From Aeolococcus sp035552595 (lineage in GTDB: Bacteria; Chloroflexota; Dormibacteria; Aeolococcales; Aeolococcaceae), in the NCBI GenBank assembly GCA_035552595.1, contig DASZKZ010000016.1:1-42344 (forward strand): a stretch of 42,344 nt of DNA. The letters are read 5' to 3'. The position numbers and the translations under genes were made by a program. This document shows, in pieces, positions 23,258-31,300 of this stretch. Each line of letters opens with the position of its first letter. The first letter of the stretch is position 1. The notes under the pieces are model-generated. The model searched no databases. It saw nothing but the letters and a program-made list of their open reading frames with translations, and had not been told where the DNA came from.

Positions 23258-24822
23258 GCGGGCGGCGCCGCCTCTGGGGCGCGCTCCTCGTGGCCGTCGC
23301 GGTGCTCCTGGTGGTGCGCAACCTGAGCGGCCTGGCCGGCGCGCCGCTGGGCGCCTACGTCGACGAGACCTCGGTCGGCTACAACGCCTGGGCGATCAGC
23401 ATGCACGGCGTCGACGAGCACGGCGCCCACCTGCCCCTCTACTTCACCGCCTTCGGGGAGTACAAGAATCCCGTCTACATCTACACCCTCAGCGCGCTGC
23501 TCCGGGTGGCGCCGCTGACGGTCACCACGGAGCGGCTCCCGGCTGCGCTCTTCGGGCTGCTCACCTGCCTCTTCCTGACGCTGATCGCCTGGCGGCGCAG
23601 CCGCTCGCTGCCCATCTGCGTGCTGGCACTGACGCTCTGCGCGCTGACCCCGTGGCTCACCATCGAGAGCCGGGTCGGCTTCGAGGTCATCTCCATGCTC
23701 GCCGCCGTCTCGGGCGCCCTCTGGTGCCTCTCCATCGCGCAGGACGGCGGGCGCCCCTGGTGGTACGTCGCGGCGGGCTGCCTGCTCGCCGTCGCCGTCC
23801 TCGCGTACAGCACCGGGCGCGCCGAGGTCATCCTGCTGGTGGTGGCGCTCACCGTGGCGGAGCGCTGGCCGTTCCGGCTGGCGCGGTGGCGCTGGCTGCT
23901 CGCGCTGGTGCCGATCGCCGCCGCCTACGCGCTCCTCGCCGCCTGGAACTTCCGCCACCCCGGAGCGCTGACAGCGCGCTTCAACGTGATCAGCATCGGC
24001 GCCGACGGAGCGCCTCTGCTCACCGTGGCGGGGCGCTTCGTGGGCAACTACCTGACGTACTTCGGACCCGACTTCCTCTTCGTGCACGGCGATCACCTCA
24101 GCCGCCACGCCACCCAGTTCGGCGGCATGCTGCTGTGGATCACGCTCCCGCTCCTCATCGCCGGCCTGGTGGCCGTCTGGCTCGAGCGCCGGCAGCGCTT
24201 CCTGCGCCTCGTGCTCCTCGGCCTGGTGGCGGCGCCGGTGAGCGCGGCGCTGACGCAGAACAGCGTTCCGCATGCGCTCCGCGCCTCGATGATGCTCCCC
24301 TTCCTGATCGTCCTCGCCATCGAGGGGATGGTCCTGGTGCGGGAGCGCCTGCCGGCGTGGCGGCAGGCCGCCGCGGGCGCGGCGGGGGCGGCTCTGCTGG
24401 TCCAGGGCGCGCTCTTCACGGTCGACATGTACGCGACCTGGCCGGCGCGCTCCGCGGTGGACTTCGACGCCGGCGAGATCGACGCCATCACCAGGGCGGC
24501 GGCGCTGGCGCACGGGACTCCGCTGCTGCTCTCCACCTCGCTCGACCAGCCCTACATCCAGGCGGCGTTCAGCTTTCGTCCCCCACCTCCGTCGAGCTTC
24601 ACCGCCGACTCGGCGACGCCACTTCTCGCCGAGATGAACATGGCGATGTTCGATCCGAGCAGCTCCGCGGGCCCGCCGGGATCCATCGCCGTGCTCAGCG
24701 CCGTCGATCCCGCACCACCCGGGGCGCGACGTCTCTTCGACGAGGTCACCCCGCCGGCCGCTTTCTCCTTGGGGCCGCCGCCGCCCGTCTACGAGACCGT
24801 CGTCGTCTACCGGCTCCGCTGA
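23254..24822 (+). CDS. PMT/ArnT-like membrane glycosyltransferase
   Basis: A 522-residue polytopic protein with ten or more hydrophobic segments. The first external loop has the GT-C signature: Asp37-Glu38 in GAYVDETSVGYNAWAI and a second pair Asp54-Glu55 in DEHGAHLPLYF, followed by GEYKNPVYIYTL, as in glycosyltransferases of the GT39/GT83 type that use a polyprenyl-phosphate sugar. The C-terminal 120 residues form a soluble external domain. Acceptor and sugar are unknown. ATG at 23254 overlaps the tldE stop. Its place at the end of a peptide import/proteolysis operon is unusual and may reflect envelope function. Confidence 0.85.
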   Translation: MSGRRRLWGALLVAVAVLLVVRNLSGLAGAPLGAYVDETSVGYNAWAISMHGVDEHGAHLPLYFTAFGEYKNPVYIYTLSALLRVAPLTVTTERLPAALFGLLTCLFLTLIAWRRSRSLPICVLALTLCALTPWLTIESRVGFEVISMLAAVSGALWCLSIAQDGGRPWWYVAAGCLLAVAVLAYSTGRAEVILLVVALTVAERWPFRLARWRWLLALVPIAAAYALLAAWNFRHPGALTARFNVISIGADGAPLLTVAGRFVGNYLTYFGPDFLFVHGDHLSRHATQFGGMLLWITLPLLIAGLVAVWLERRQRFLRLVLLGLVAAPVSAALTQNSVPHALRASMMLPFLIVLAIEGMVLVRERLPAWRQAAAGAAGAALLVQGALFTVDMYATWPARSAVDFDAGEIDAITRAAALAHGTPLLLSTSLDQPYIQAAFSFRPPPPSSFTADSATPLLAEMNMAMFDPSSSAGPPGSIAVLSAVDPAPPGARRLFDEVTPPAAFSLGPPPPVYETVVVYRLR

Positions 24823-24859
24823 CCCGGCGCGGTGCGGCGGCGCGCCCGGCTCTCTCCTG

Positions 24860-24865
24860 TACAGT
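24860..24865 (+). promoter_or_regulatory. -10-like box of the thiolase gene
   Basis: TACAGT ends 7 nt before the thiolase ATG, so transcription would begin at about the A of the start codon. No ribosome site exists in the 50-bp gap, consistent with a leaderless transcript. No -35 is obvious. Confidence 0.4.
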
Positions 24866-24872
24866 TCGCCGG

Positions 24873-26039
24873 ATGCGTGACGTGGTCATCGTCGAGGCGG
24901 TGCGCACCCCGCTGGCGCGGGGCAGCCAGAAGAACGGCGATCTGCGCGAGGTGCATCCGCTCAAGCTGGCCGCCCACGTTCTGCGCGAGGTGGTGGGACG
25001 CGCCGGCGTCGGCCCCGCGCTCGTCGACGACGTGATCATGGGGTGCGTCAGCCAGACCGGAGAGCAGTCGATCAACGTGGCCCGCCAAGCGGTGCTGCTC
25101 GCCGGCTTCCCCATCGAGGTCCCCGCCACCACCGTGGACCGGCAGTGCGGTTCCTCGCAGCAGGCGGTGCATTTCGCCGCCAACCTGATCCAGTCGGGCG
25201 TCTGCGACATCACCATCGCGGCCGGGGTGGAGAGCATGAGCCGCGTGCCCATGGGAAGCACCGTCCTGCAGGGGCCGGGCACCCCCTACCCGCCCGAGCT
25301 CCTCGAGCACTACGACCTGGTCAACCAGGGCCTCGCCGCCGAGATGATCGCCGAGCGCTGGGGCATCACCCGCGAGCAGGCGGATGAGTTCGCCAGCGAG
25401 TCCCATCGACGCGCCGCCGCCGCTCAGGCCGCGGGCCGCTTCGACCGCGAGATCGCCCCCATCGTGGTCGGCGAGAACGGCGCGGCCCAGGTCGTCTCCC
25501 AGGACCAGGGCATCCGTCGCGGCACCACGGTGGAGACCCTGGCCCAGCTCCAGCCCTCCTTCCGGCCCGACGGGATCCTCCACGCCGGCAACTCCTCGCA
25601 GATCACCGACGGCGCCGCGGCCATCCTGCTCATGTCTGCGGAGCGAGCTCGCCAGCTCGGCCTGGCGGCGCGCGCCACCATCCGCGCCCAGGCCGTCGTC
25701 GGCGTGGATCCGGTGACCATGCTGACGGGCCCGATCCCCGCGACCGCCCGCGTTCTGGAGCGCAGTGGCCTGTCGATCGACGACATCGACCTATTCGAAG
25801 TCAACGAAGCGTTTGCGCCGGTGGTTCTGGCGTGGGAGCACGAGCACCACCCCGACATGTCGCGGGTCAACGTCAACGGCGGGGCGATCGCGCTGGGCCA
25901 TCCGCTGGGCGCCTCCGGCGCCCGGCTGATGACCACCCTGCTCCACGAGCTGGAGCGTCGCGACGTCCGCACCGGCCTCCAAACCATGTGCTGCGGTGGC
26001 GGTTTGGGGACGGCGACGATCATCAGCCGCGAGGGCTGA
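24873..26039 (+). CDS. Acetyl-CoA acyltransferase (thiolase)
   Basis: A 388-residue thiolase-superfamily enzyme. The nucleophile is Cys92 in DRQCGSSQQA; His343 in GGAIALGHPLGASG and Cys373 in MCCGGGLG complete the triad, with an extra Cys374 beside it where most thiolases have Ile or another residue. It cleaves 3-ketoacyl-CoA or condenses acetyl-CoA. The absence of fatty-acid genes around it leaves its direction and chain length open; the SDR at 887 is too far to be linked. MRDVVIVEAVRTP is the standard start, so ATG at 24873 is used although the frame stays open for 1.8 kb upstream through other genes. Confidence 0.95.
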   Translation: MRDVVIVEAVRTPLARGSQKNGDLREVHPLKLAAHVLREVVGRAGVGPALVDDVIMGCVSQTGEQSINVARQAVLLAGFPIEVPATTVDRQCGSSQQAVHFAANLIQSGVCDITIAAGVESMSRVPMGSTVLQGPGTPYPPELLEHYDLVNQGLAAEMIAERWGITREQADEFASESHRRAAAAQAAGRFDREIAPIVVGENGAAQVVSQDQGIRRGTTVETLAQLQPSFRPDGILHAGNSSQITDGAAAILLMSAERARQLGLAARATIRAQAVVGVDPVTMLTGPIPATARVLERSGLSIDDIDLFEVNEAFAPVVLAWEHEHHPDMSRVNVNGGAIALGHPLGASGARLMTTLLHELERRDVRTGLQTMCCGGGLGTATIISREG

Positions 26040-26098
26040 AGCGCCCTCCGGTCGGGGTCACGCTTCTGTCGCACTGTGGCCAGTACTTCGGGAGCGCT

Positions 26099-26107
26099 TG
26101 CTATGCT
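26099..26107 (+). promoter_or_regulatory. Extended -10 (TGcTATGCT) of the response regulator gene
   Basis: TG-c-TATGCT lies about 48 nt upstream of the chosen start at 26155. It matches the window's recurring TGNTANGCT form. The 103-bp gap behind the thiolase holds nothing else. Confidence 0.5.
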
Positions 26108-26154
26108 CAACTGGCTTTGCAGCCTCACGTCCGCGTTCCTCGATGGCGGTCCCG

Positions 26155-26520
26155 ATGAAGCGCGTGCTCATCATCGAGGACTACTACGCCCTGGCTGACA
26201 TCGAATCCCTGCTGTGCACCATGGAGGGCTACGAGGTGCGCGTCGCCAAGAGCGGCGACGAGGGCCTCACCGTCTTCTCCGACTTCAAGCCCGACCTGGT
26301 TCTCCTCGACCTCATGCTGCCCGGCGAGCTGAGTGGCACCCAGGTGCTCGAGCGGATCCGCTCCGACCACGGCGAGGACGCCAAGGTGCTCGTGGTCAGC
26401 GCCCTGGTCAACGCCACCACCACCCCCAAGCTGGAGGCCTTCGGCAACGTGCAGACGCTGGCCAAGCCCTTCAAGATCAAGGAACTCGCGTCGCGCATCC
26501 AGTCGATGCTCGCGGCCTGA
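26155..26520 (+). CDS. Single-domain response regulator (receiver only)
   Basis: A 121-residue CheY-like receiver with no output domain. Acidic pair Glu8-Asp9, phosphoacceptor Asp52 in LVLLDLMLPGE, Ser82 in VVSAL and Lys104 in LAKPFK are in place. ATG at 26155 gives the normal MKRVLIIED start; another ATG at 26143 would add four residues. The partner kinase and target are not adjacent. The downstream four-cysteine protein, 15 bp away on the same strand, is its likely cotranscribed neighbour. Function could be protein-protein signalling, as in other stand-alone receivers. Confidence 0.93.
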   Translation: MKRVLIIEDYYALADIESLLCTMEGYEVRVAKSGDEGLTVFSDFKPDLVLLDLMLPGELSGTQVLERIRSDHGEDAKVLVVSALVNATTTPKLEAFGNVQTLAKPFKIKELASRIQSMLAA

Positions 26521-26535
26521 TCAGCCCACCACCGG

Positions 26536-26823
26536 ATGCGCGCTCAACCGCCGCCGTGGCGTGACGACGACGACCCTCCTCTGCGGCCGCTGCGCCGGGC
26601 CATCCCGACTCAGCGCTGTCCCTATCTGGAGCAGATCCTCCGCGATCGCACAGCGCTGGGACTGCTGACCCGCTACAAGGCCGACTGCCACGTCGACCAC
26701 CGCACTCACCACTTCACCGGCCGCCACCCGGTGCCGCCCTGCATCAGCGAGCCGGAGACCTGCCGCTTCTACCGCGAGCAGTGGGCCGAGGAGAGCCACC
26801 TCATCGACCGCTACCGGGACTGA
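26536..26823 (+). CDS. Small four-cysteine protein, unknown function
   Basis: A 95-residue protein with strong coding signature (almost all codons end in C or G). Cysteines are at 28, 51, 69 and 76 (QRCPYLEQI, KADCHVDHR, PPCISEPETCRFYREQW), with several His between them, which suggests a zinc or Fe-S site, or redox role. Aromatic and acidic residues fill the C-terminus. The first 20 residues are Pro/Asp/Arg-rich and poorly ordered. I do not recognise the family. It lies 15 bp behind the receiver-only regulator and its last 13 bp overlap the convergent metH gene. Partner relation to the receiver is inference. Confidence 0.75.
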   Translation: MRAQPPPWRDDDDPPLRPLRRAIPTQRCPYLEQILRDRTALGLLTRYKADCHVDHRTHHFTGRHPVPPCISEPETCRFYREQWAEESHLIDRYRD

Positions 26824-29800
26824 GCGGCCGCCGCCGGGGGGAGCACCGCCTCGGGCGACCCGGGCCCCTCCCCATCGGCTCCTCCGTACACCGCGAAATA
26901 GTGGGCCTCCGGGTGGTGCAGGACGATCGCTGCCGTGGACTGCTCGGGGACCAGCTGGAATCCCTCGGTGAGCTGCACGCCGATCTGGTCGGCGGGGACG
27001 ATGCCGAAGAAGGTCTGGTGGTCCTCGAGATCCGGGCAGGAGGGATAGCCCCATGAGTAGCGCCGTCCGCGCTCGGGCTCGAGGGCGAGCTCGTCGCGGA
27101 TGCGAGCGTGCACCCACTCGGCGGTGGCCTCGGCCATCTGGGTGGCGAAGCCGTGGATGCGCAGCATGTCGTCGTACTCGCCGCCGCGCTGCAGCTCGGC
27201 GCTGAGCTCCGACGCACCCGGCCCGGTGGTCACCACCTGGAGCGCGACCACGTCACGCTCGTCCTTGCCCGCCGCGCTGAGGGGGCGGACGTAGTCGGCG
27301 AGGCAGAGCCGGTTCTGGGCCCGCTGTCGCGGGAAGGCGAAGCGCGCGATCTCCCTGTCCTGGCGCTCGGGGTCGTAGATGATCACCGAGTCGCCGTCGG
27401 CGAGCGCCGGCCAGTATCCGTACACGGCCTGGAGACGCAGCCAGTCACCGCCACGCGCCTCCTCGATGGAGCGCGCCAGCCGCGGCTCCAGCTCGTCGAC
27501 GAGAAGGCGCGCCCACTTCTCGGGGTCATGGACACCACGGAACTGCCAGCTCATCTTGAACAGAGAGTTGCGGTCGATGCACGGCACCACGGCGTCGAGG
27601 TCGATGTCGGTCAGGCACCGTGCCCCCCAGAAGGGCGGCGCCGGAATGGCCACGTCGGTACGGGCGCTGCTGCGGCTGCGCACCGTGCCCCCGTCGGTCT
27701 CTGCGGCGGCGGCGGCAGCGTGGCGCCGGAGGTCGCGCTCGCTGTCGCGCTCGACCTGCTGCACCGCCTCCGCCCGCACCCGCTCGAGCAGCGCGACGCG
27801 GCGGGGCTCGTCGATGAGCTGCTCGACTGTGTCCAGCCCTTCGAAGGCGTCCTTGCAGTAGAAGACGCCGGGGTCGTAGGTGCGCCCGTCATCGAGCTTG
27901 AGGATGCGCCGGCCGAAGCCCCTGTTGATGGCCGCGCCTCCGATGATCACCGGGAAGGCCAGGTTGCGCGCGTCCAGCTCATGGAGGCAGAGCGGCATCT
28001 GCTTGCTGGTGCTGACCAGCAGCGCGCTCAGCCCGATGACGTCCGCTCTGACGTCGACCGCGCGGTCGATGATGGTGGTCAGCGGAACCTGCTTGCCGAG
28101 GTCGTGGACGGTGTAGCCGTTGTTGCTGAGGATGGTGTTCACCAGGTTCTTGCCGATGTCGTGGACGTCCCCGTAGACGGTGGCCAGGACGACGGTGCCC
28201 TTGGACGTGCCCTCGACCCGATCGAGGTATTTCTCGAGCTGTCCGACGGCGCGTTTCATCACCTCTGCGCTCTGGAGGACGAAGGGCAGGATCAGCTCCC
28301 CGGCGCCGAAGCGGTCGCCCACCTCCTTCATGGCCGGAAGCAGCACCTCATTGAGGACCTCGACGGGATCACGCCCAGCGACGGCGAGGTCGACCTGCTC
28401 CTCGATGCCGTCGCGCCGGCGCTGCAGGATCTGGGCGTGAATCCGCTGGGCCGGATCCATGCCGGCAAAGGGGTCGCCGCCGCCCTCCGCGGTGGCGACC
28501 GCGCCGTCGAAATGCCCGATGAAGCGGGCCAGCGCATCGGCGCGGCGATTGAAGATGAGGTCCTCGGCGAGCTCGCGCTCGGTCGCCCCGATCTCCGCGT
28601 ACGGGGTGATGTGGGCGGGGTTGACGATGGCGGCGTCGAGGCCCGCCTGGACGCAGTGGTAGAGGAAGACGCTGTTCAGGGTCGGCCGGCTGGCGACCGA
28701 GAGACCGAACGAGACGTTGGAGACCCCGAGCACGGTCAGGACCCCGGGGAGACTCTCCTTGACGCTGCGGATACCTTCGATCGTCTGGTGCGCGGAGTCG
28801 ATGTACTCGGCCTCTCCGGTGGCCAGCGTGAAGGTGAGGGCGTCGAAGAGGAGCTGATCAGGCTGCAGGCCGAACTCGCCACAGGCGAGGTCGTGGATTC
28901 GCGTCGCCACCGCCAGCTTGCGCTCCGCGGAGTTGGCCATCCCCGCTTCATCGATGGTCAGCGCGATCACGCAGGATCCGTGGTCGCGCACCAGCGGAAG
29001 CACGCTGTCGCAGCGCACCCGCCCGTTCTCGAGGTTGACGCTGTTGACCACCGCGCGGCCGGGATAGTTCTCCAGGGCGGCCCGGATGACGGCCGCGTCC
29101 GTGCTGTCGATGATCAGCGGAGAGTCGACTGACATCTCCAGGCCGCGCACCACGGCGCGCATCTGCTCGGCCTCGTCGCTGCGTTCGGTGACCGCGACAC
29201 AGACGTCGAGCGCGTGGGCGCCGCCCTCCGCCTGTCCCCGCCCGATGTCGACGATGCCGTCGTATTCCTCGGCGAGCAGCAACCGCTTGACCGCGCGCGA
29301 GCCCTGGGCGTTGACACGCTCTCCGATCAGCAGCGGCGCCGGTTGCTGGCGCAGCTCGACGTCGCTCATGGCGCTCGCCAGGCGCGGCACGCCGTCGCCC
29401 TGCCGTGGCGGCGCGGACAGGCTGCCCACCCGCCGGACCAACTCGGTGATGTGCTCGCTGGTGGTCCCGCAACATCCGCCGACGGCAGCCACGCCGAGCC
29501 GGCGCACGAAGTCCTCGAGCTGCACCGCCATATCGACGGCGCCCAGGGGGAAGTGCGCACGACCGCCCACGTTGCTGGGAATCCCGGCATTGGGGATGCA
29601 GGCGATGGGCACCGAGCTGCGCTCGGCGAGCACCCGGATGGCGTCGCGCATCAACTCCGGCCCCGTCGAGCAGTTGAGCCCGATGACGTCGACGCCGAGG
29701 GAGTCGAGGATGGCCACCACCGCTCCCGGCTGGGTTCCCAGGAGCATGGTGCCACTGCTGTCGAGCAGGCTGACCGACACGTGCAGGGGCAGGGTCACGC

Positions 29801-30383
29801 CGGTGCGCCGGAAGGCCTCTCGCGAGCCGAAGATGGCCGCCTTGACCTCGAGGATGTCCTGGGCCGTCTCGATGGTGAGCAGGTCGCTGCCGCCCTCGAT
29901 GAGGCCCTGTGCCTGTTCCGCGAATGCCTCGAGCAGCTCGGCGAAGGTGATCTTCGACAGGGCCGGATCGCTCGACGAGGGCAGGTACCCGGACGGCCCC
30001 ATGCTGCCCGCCACGAAACGCGGCTGCGCTGCCGTGCCGTACTCGTCGCAGAGGCGTCGCGCCAGAGCGGCGGCATCGCGGTTCAACTCCAGGGTGCGGT
30101 CCGCCTGTCCCCACTCGGAGAGCCGCAGACGCGTTGCCTGGAAGGTGGCGGTTTCCACAACGTCGCAGCCGACCTCGAGAAACGAGCGGTGCACCTTCTC
30201 GACCAGGTGCGGGGCGCTCAGGACGAGCCCGTCCATCCATCCCACCAGCGCCGGGCCGCCGAAATCGTCCGCGGTGGGCTCGAACGACTGCAGACCAGTG
30301 CCCATGGCGCCGTCAAAGACGAGGACACGTTGACCGAGCGCTTCGAGAAATGAGCGGGCCGGAGCCGCCACCTGCTGGGACAT
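26811..30383 (-). CDS. metH: Cobalamin-dependent methionine synthase
   Basis: A 1190-residue full-length MetH (E. coli enzyme about 1227). Order: homocysteine domain with DGAMGT at 24-29 and zinc ligands Cys238, Cys304, Cys305; pterin domain from about 350 (LLIGERVNAQGSRAVKRLL); cobalamin cap and binding domain with axial His741 in GDVHDIGKNLV; reactivation domain for S-adenosylmethionine from about 900, containing RYSWGYPSCPDLEDHQ. It transfers the methyl group of methyltetrahydrofolate to homocysteine. ATG at 30383 has a strong GGAGAGG site 4-5 nt upstream; a longer open frame upstream is not MetH-like and overlaps infA. The last residues of the C-terminus overlap the four-cysteine gene. 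Confidence 0.97.
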   Translation of the reverse strand: MSQQVAAPARSFLEALGQRVLVFDGAMGTGLQSFEPTADDFGGPALVGWMDGLVLSAPHLVEKVHRSFLEVGCDVVETATFQATRLRLSEWGQADRTLELNRDAAALARRLCDEYGTAAQPRFVAGSMGPSGYLPSSSDPALSKITFAELLEAFAEQAQGLIEGGSDLLTIETAQDILEVKAAIFGSREAFRRTGVTLPLHVSVSLLDSSGTMLLGTQPGAVVAILDSLGVDVIGLNCSTGPELMRDAIRVLAERSSVPIACIPNAGIPSNVGGRAHFPLGAVDMAVQLEDFVRRLGVAAVGGCCGTTSEHITELVRRVGSLSAPPRQGDGVPRLASAMSDVELRQQPAPLLIGERVNAQGSRAVKRLLLAEEYDGIVDIGRGQAEGGAHALDVCVAVTERSDEAEQMRAVVRGLEMSVDSPLIIDSTDAAVIRAALENYPGRAVVNSVNLENGRVRCDSVLPLVRDHGSCVIALTIDEAGMANSAERKLAVATRIHDLACGEFGLQPDQLLFDALTFTLATGEAEYIDSAHQTIEGIRSVKESLPGVLTVLGVSNVSFGLSVASRPTLNSVFLYHCVQAGLDAAIVNPAHITPYAEIGATERELAEDLIFNRRADALARFIGHFDGAVATAEGGGDPFAGMDPAQRIHAQILQRRRDGIEEQVDLAVAGRDPVEVLNEVLLPAMKEVGDRFGAGELILPFVLQSAEVMKRAVGQLEKYLDRVEGTSKGTVVLATVYGDVHDIGKNLVNTILSNNGYTVHDLGKQVPLTTIIDRAVDVRADVIGLSALLVSTSKQMPLCLHELDARNLAFPVIIGGAAINRGFGRRILKLDDGRTYDPGVFYCKDAFEGLDTVEQLIDEPRRVALLERVRAEAVQQVERDSERDLRRHAAAAAAETDGGTVRSRSSARTDVAIPAPPFWGARCLTDIDLDAVVPCIDRNSLFKMSWQFRGVHDPEKWARLLVDELEPRLARSIEEARGGDWLRLQAVYGYWPALADGDSVIIYDPERQDREIARFAFPRQRAQNRLCLADYVRPLSAAGKDERDVVALQVVTTGPGASELSAELQRGGEYDDMLRIHGFATQMAEATAEWVHARIRDELALEPERGRRYSWGYPSCPDLEDHQTFFGIVPADQIGVQLTEGFQLVPEQSTAAIVLHHPEAHYFAVYGGADGEGPGSPEAVLPPAAAAQSR

Positions 30384-30405
30384 TCCCTCTCCTGTGATTC
30401 GCCTG

Positions 30406-30411
30406 ATTCTA
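30406..30411 (-). promoter_or_regulatory. -10-like box of metH
   Basis: Minus-strand TAGAAT lies 22 nt upstream of the metH ATG. The resulting leader would be about 15 nt, containing just the ribosome site, which leaves no room for a B12 or SAM riboswitch. No -35 was found. Confidence 0.4.
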
Positions 30412-30454
30412 CCGGCGAATTCGATTCTCACGGCCCCGACCTCCAACCTGGCCG

Positions 30455-30463
30455 TGCTACGCT
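30455..30463 (+). promoter_or_regulatory. Extended -10 (TGcTACGCT) of infA
   Basis: TG-c-TACGCT lies 45 nt upstream of the infA TTG start and matches the recurring TGNTANGCT pattern. It would give a leader of about 38 nt with GGGAG as ribosome site. Divergent from metH in a 124-bp gap. Confidence 0.5.
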
Positions 30464-30507
30464 GGTTCGCGGTGGCGGGCTCATCCGCGCCATTTCGGGA
30501 GATCCTC

Positions 30508-30813
30508 TTGGCACGACGTCCACCTCGTCCCGGCGGCGCACGCCGCCGCGGGCCCGCGCGCCGCCGGGACCCTGCGGCCGCCGCCGAAGCCGCGGAGGCG
30601 AAGGAGGAGACGATCGAGATGGATGCGACCGTCGTCGAGCCGCTTCCCAACGCGATGTTCAAGGTCAAGCTGCTCACCGGCCAGGAGGTGCTCGCCTACA
30701 CCGCGGGGAAGATGAGGAAATTTTACATCCGCATCCTCATCGGGGACAAAGTGCGCGTCGAGCTGAGCCCCTACGATCTGACCCGCGGGCGGATCACCTT
30801 CCGCTACAAGTGA
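30508..30813 (+). CDS. infA: Translation initiation factor IF-1 with N-terminal basic extension
   Basis: The C-terminal 70 residues are IF-1: AKEETIEMD start, VVEPLPNAMFKVKLLTGQEV, RILIGDKVRVELSPYDLTRG and RITFRYK end. IF-1 binds the ribosomal A site of the small subunit during initiation. Ordinary IF-1 is about 72 residues; here the frame begins 30 residues earlier at TTG 30508 (GGGAG site 7 nt upstream), giving 101 residues with an Arg/Pro/Ala-rich extension (ARRPPRPGGARRRGPARRRD). No ATG/GTG/TTG exists between, except ATG 30619 inside the conserved part, which has AAGGAGGAG upstream and would make a 64-residue form. Extension versus internal start remains open. It is not in a ribosomal protein operon. 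Confidence 0.88.
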   Translation: MARRPPRPGGARRRGPARRRDPAAAAEAAEAKEETIEMDATVVEPLPNAMFKVKLLTGQEVLAYTAGKMRKFYIRILIGDKVRVELSPYDLTRGRITFRYK

Positions 30814-30820
30814 GGCTGAT

Positions 30821-31300
30821 ATCGCGGTCTATGTCATCGCGATCCTGGTCGTCGTCCTCGTCCTGATCGGCGCCTACCGATCGCTGGGCGGGGCAGCACC
30901 TCAAGCCCGCGACGCCGGCGCCCTGCTCACGTCCCTGCATGCGGCACTGGTCGAGTCTCTCGCCGATCTGTCGGCATCGCGGCCCGCGGCGGCCGCCGCG
31001 CCGCCCGGCAAGGACGACGCTCGCGATGGACGTCGCAAGAGCGCGGCGGTGCAGCAGACCCTGGATCGCCTGCCGCCCTCCGCCGAGCTCGAGAGCGGCC
31101 AGGCGGCCGCCCGGGCCCTGCTCGCCGCCGCCGCGGAGGACACCGCCTGGGCGTGGCGGATGCTGCCGGGGGATGGCACCCCCAACCCCGGGCTGACGGC
31201 GGCTGTGACCGCTCTCGCCGATCACGCCGCCGACTGCTGTGACGAGGCGCTCCGACTACTGACGGTCGCCCCGGTCCCTGAACCAGTCGACCGTGCGTGA
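30821..31300 (+). CDS. Membrane-anchored protein, unknown function, apparently with ATC start
   Basis: The frame is open from 30782 (after a stop at 30779) to 31300 and encodes one N-terminal hydrophobic segment (AVYVIAILVVVLVLIGAYRS) followed by a helical, Ala-rich soluble region with LHAALVESLADLSAS, LESGQAAARALLAAAAEDTA, WAWRMLPGDG and ADHAADCCDEALRLL. No ATG, GTG or TTG occurs before the anchor. ATC at 30821 is preceded by GAGG at 5 nt and gives a natural MAVYVIAIL start of a 159-residue protein; a CTG lies further in. The first standard start (GTG 31049) would lose the anchor. It follows infA by 7 bp. The 3' end overlaps the convergent GalE-like gene by 45 bp. Family not recognised. Confidence 0.6.
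   Translation: MAVYVIAILVVVLVLIGAYRSLGGAAPQARDAGALLTSLHAALVESLADLSASRPAAAAAPPGKDDARDGRRKSAAVQQTLDRLPPSAELESGQAAARALLAAAAEDTAWAWRMLPGDGTPNPGLTAAVTALADHAADCCDEALRLLTVAPVPEPVDRA

Noticed and set aside
23070..24872. Open frame continuous with the thiolase for 1.8 kb upstream, suggesting a fusion protein
   Set aside because: Its translation is Arg/Pro/Ala-rich low-complexity sequence in another frame of tldE and the glycosyltransferase; the thiolase begins normally at MRDVVIVEAVRTP.
27108..29132. Long plus-strand frame opposite metH
   Set aside because: Shadow of the metH codon pattern with no recognisable motif; metH is complete on the minus strand.
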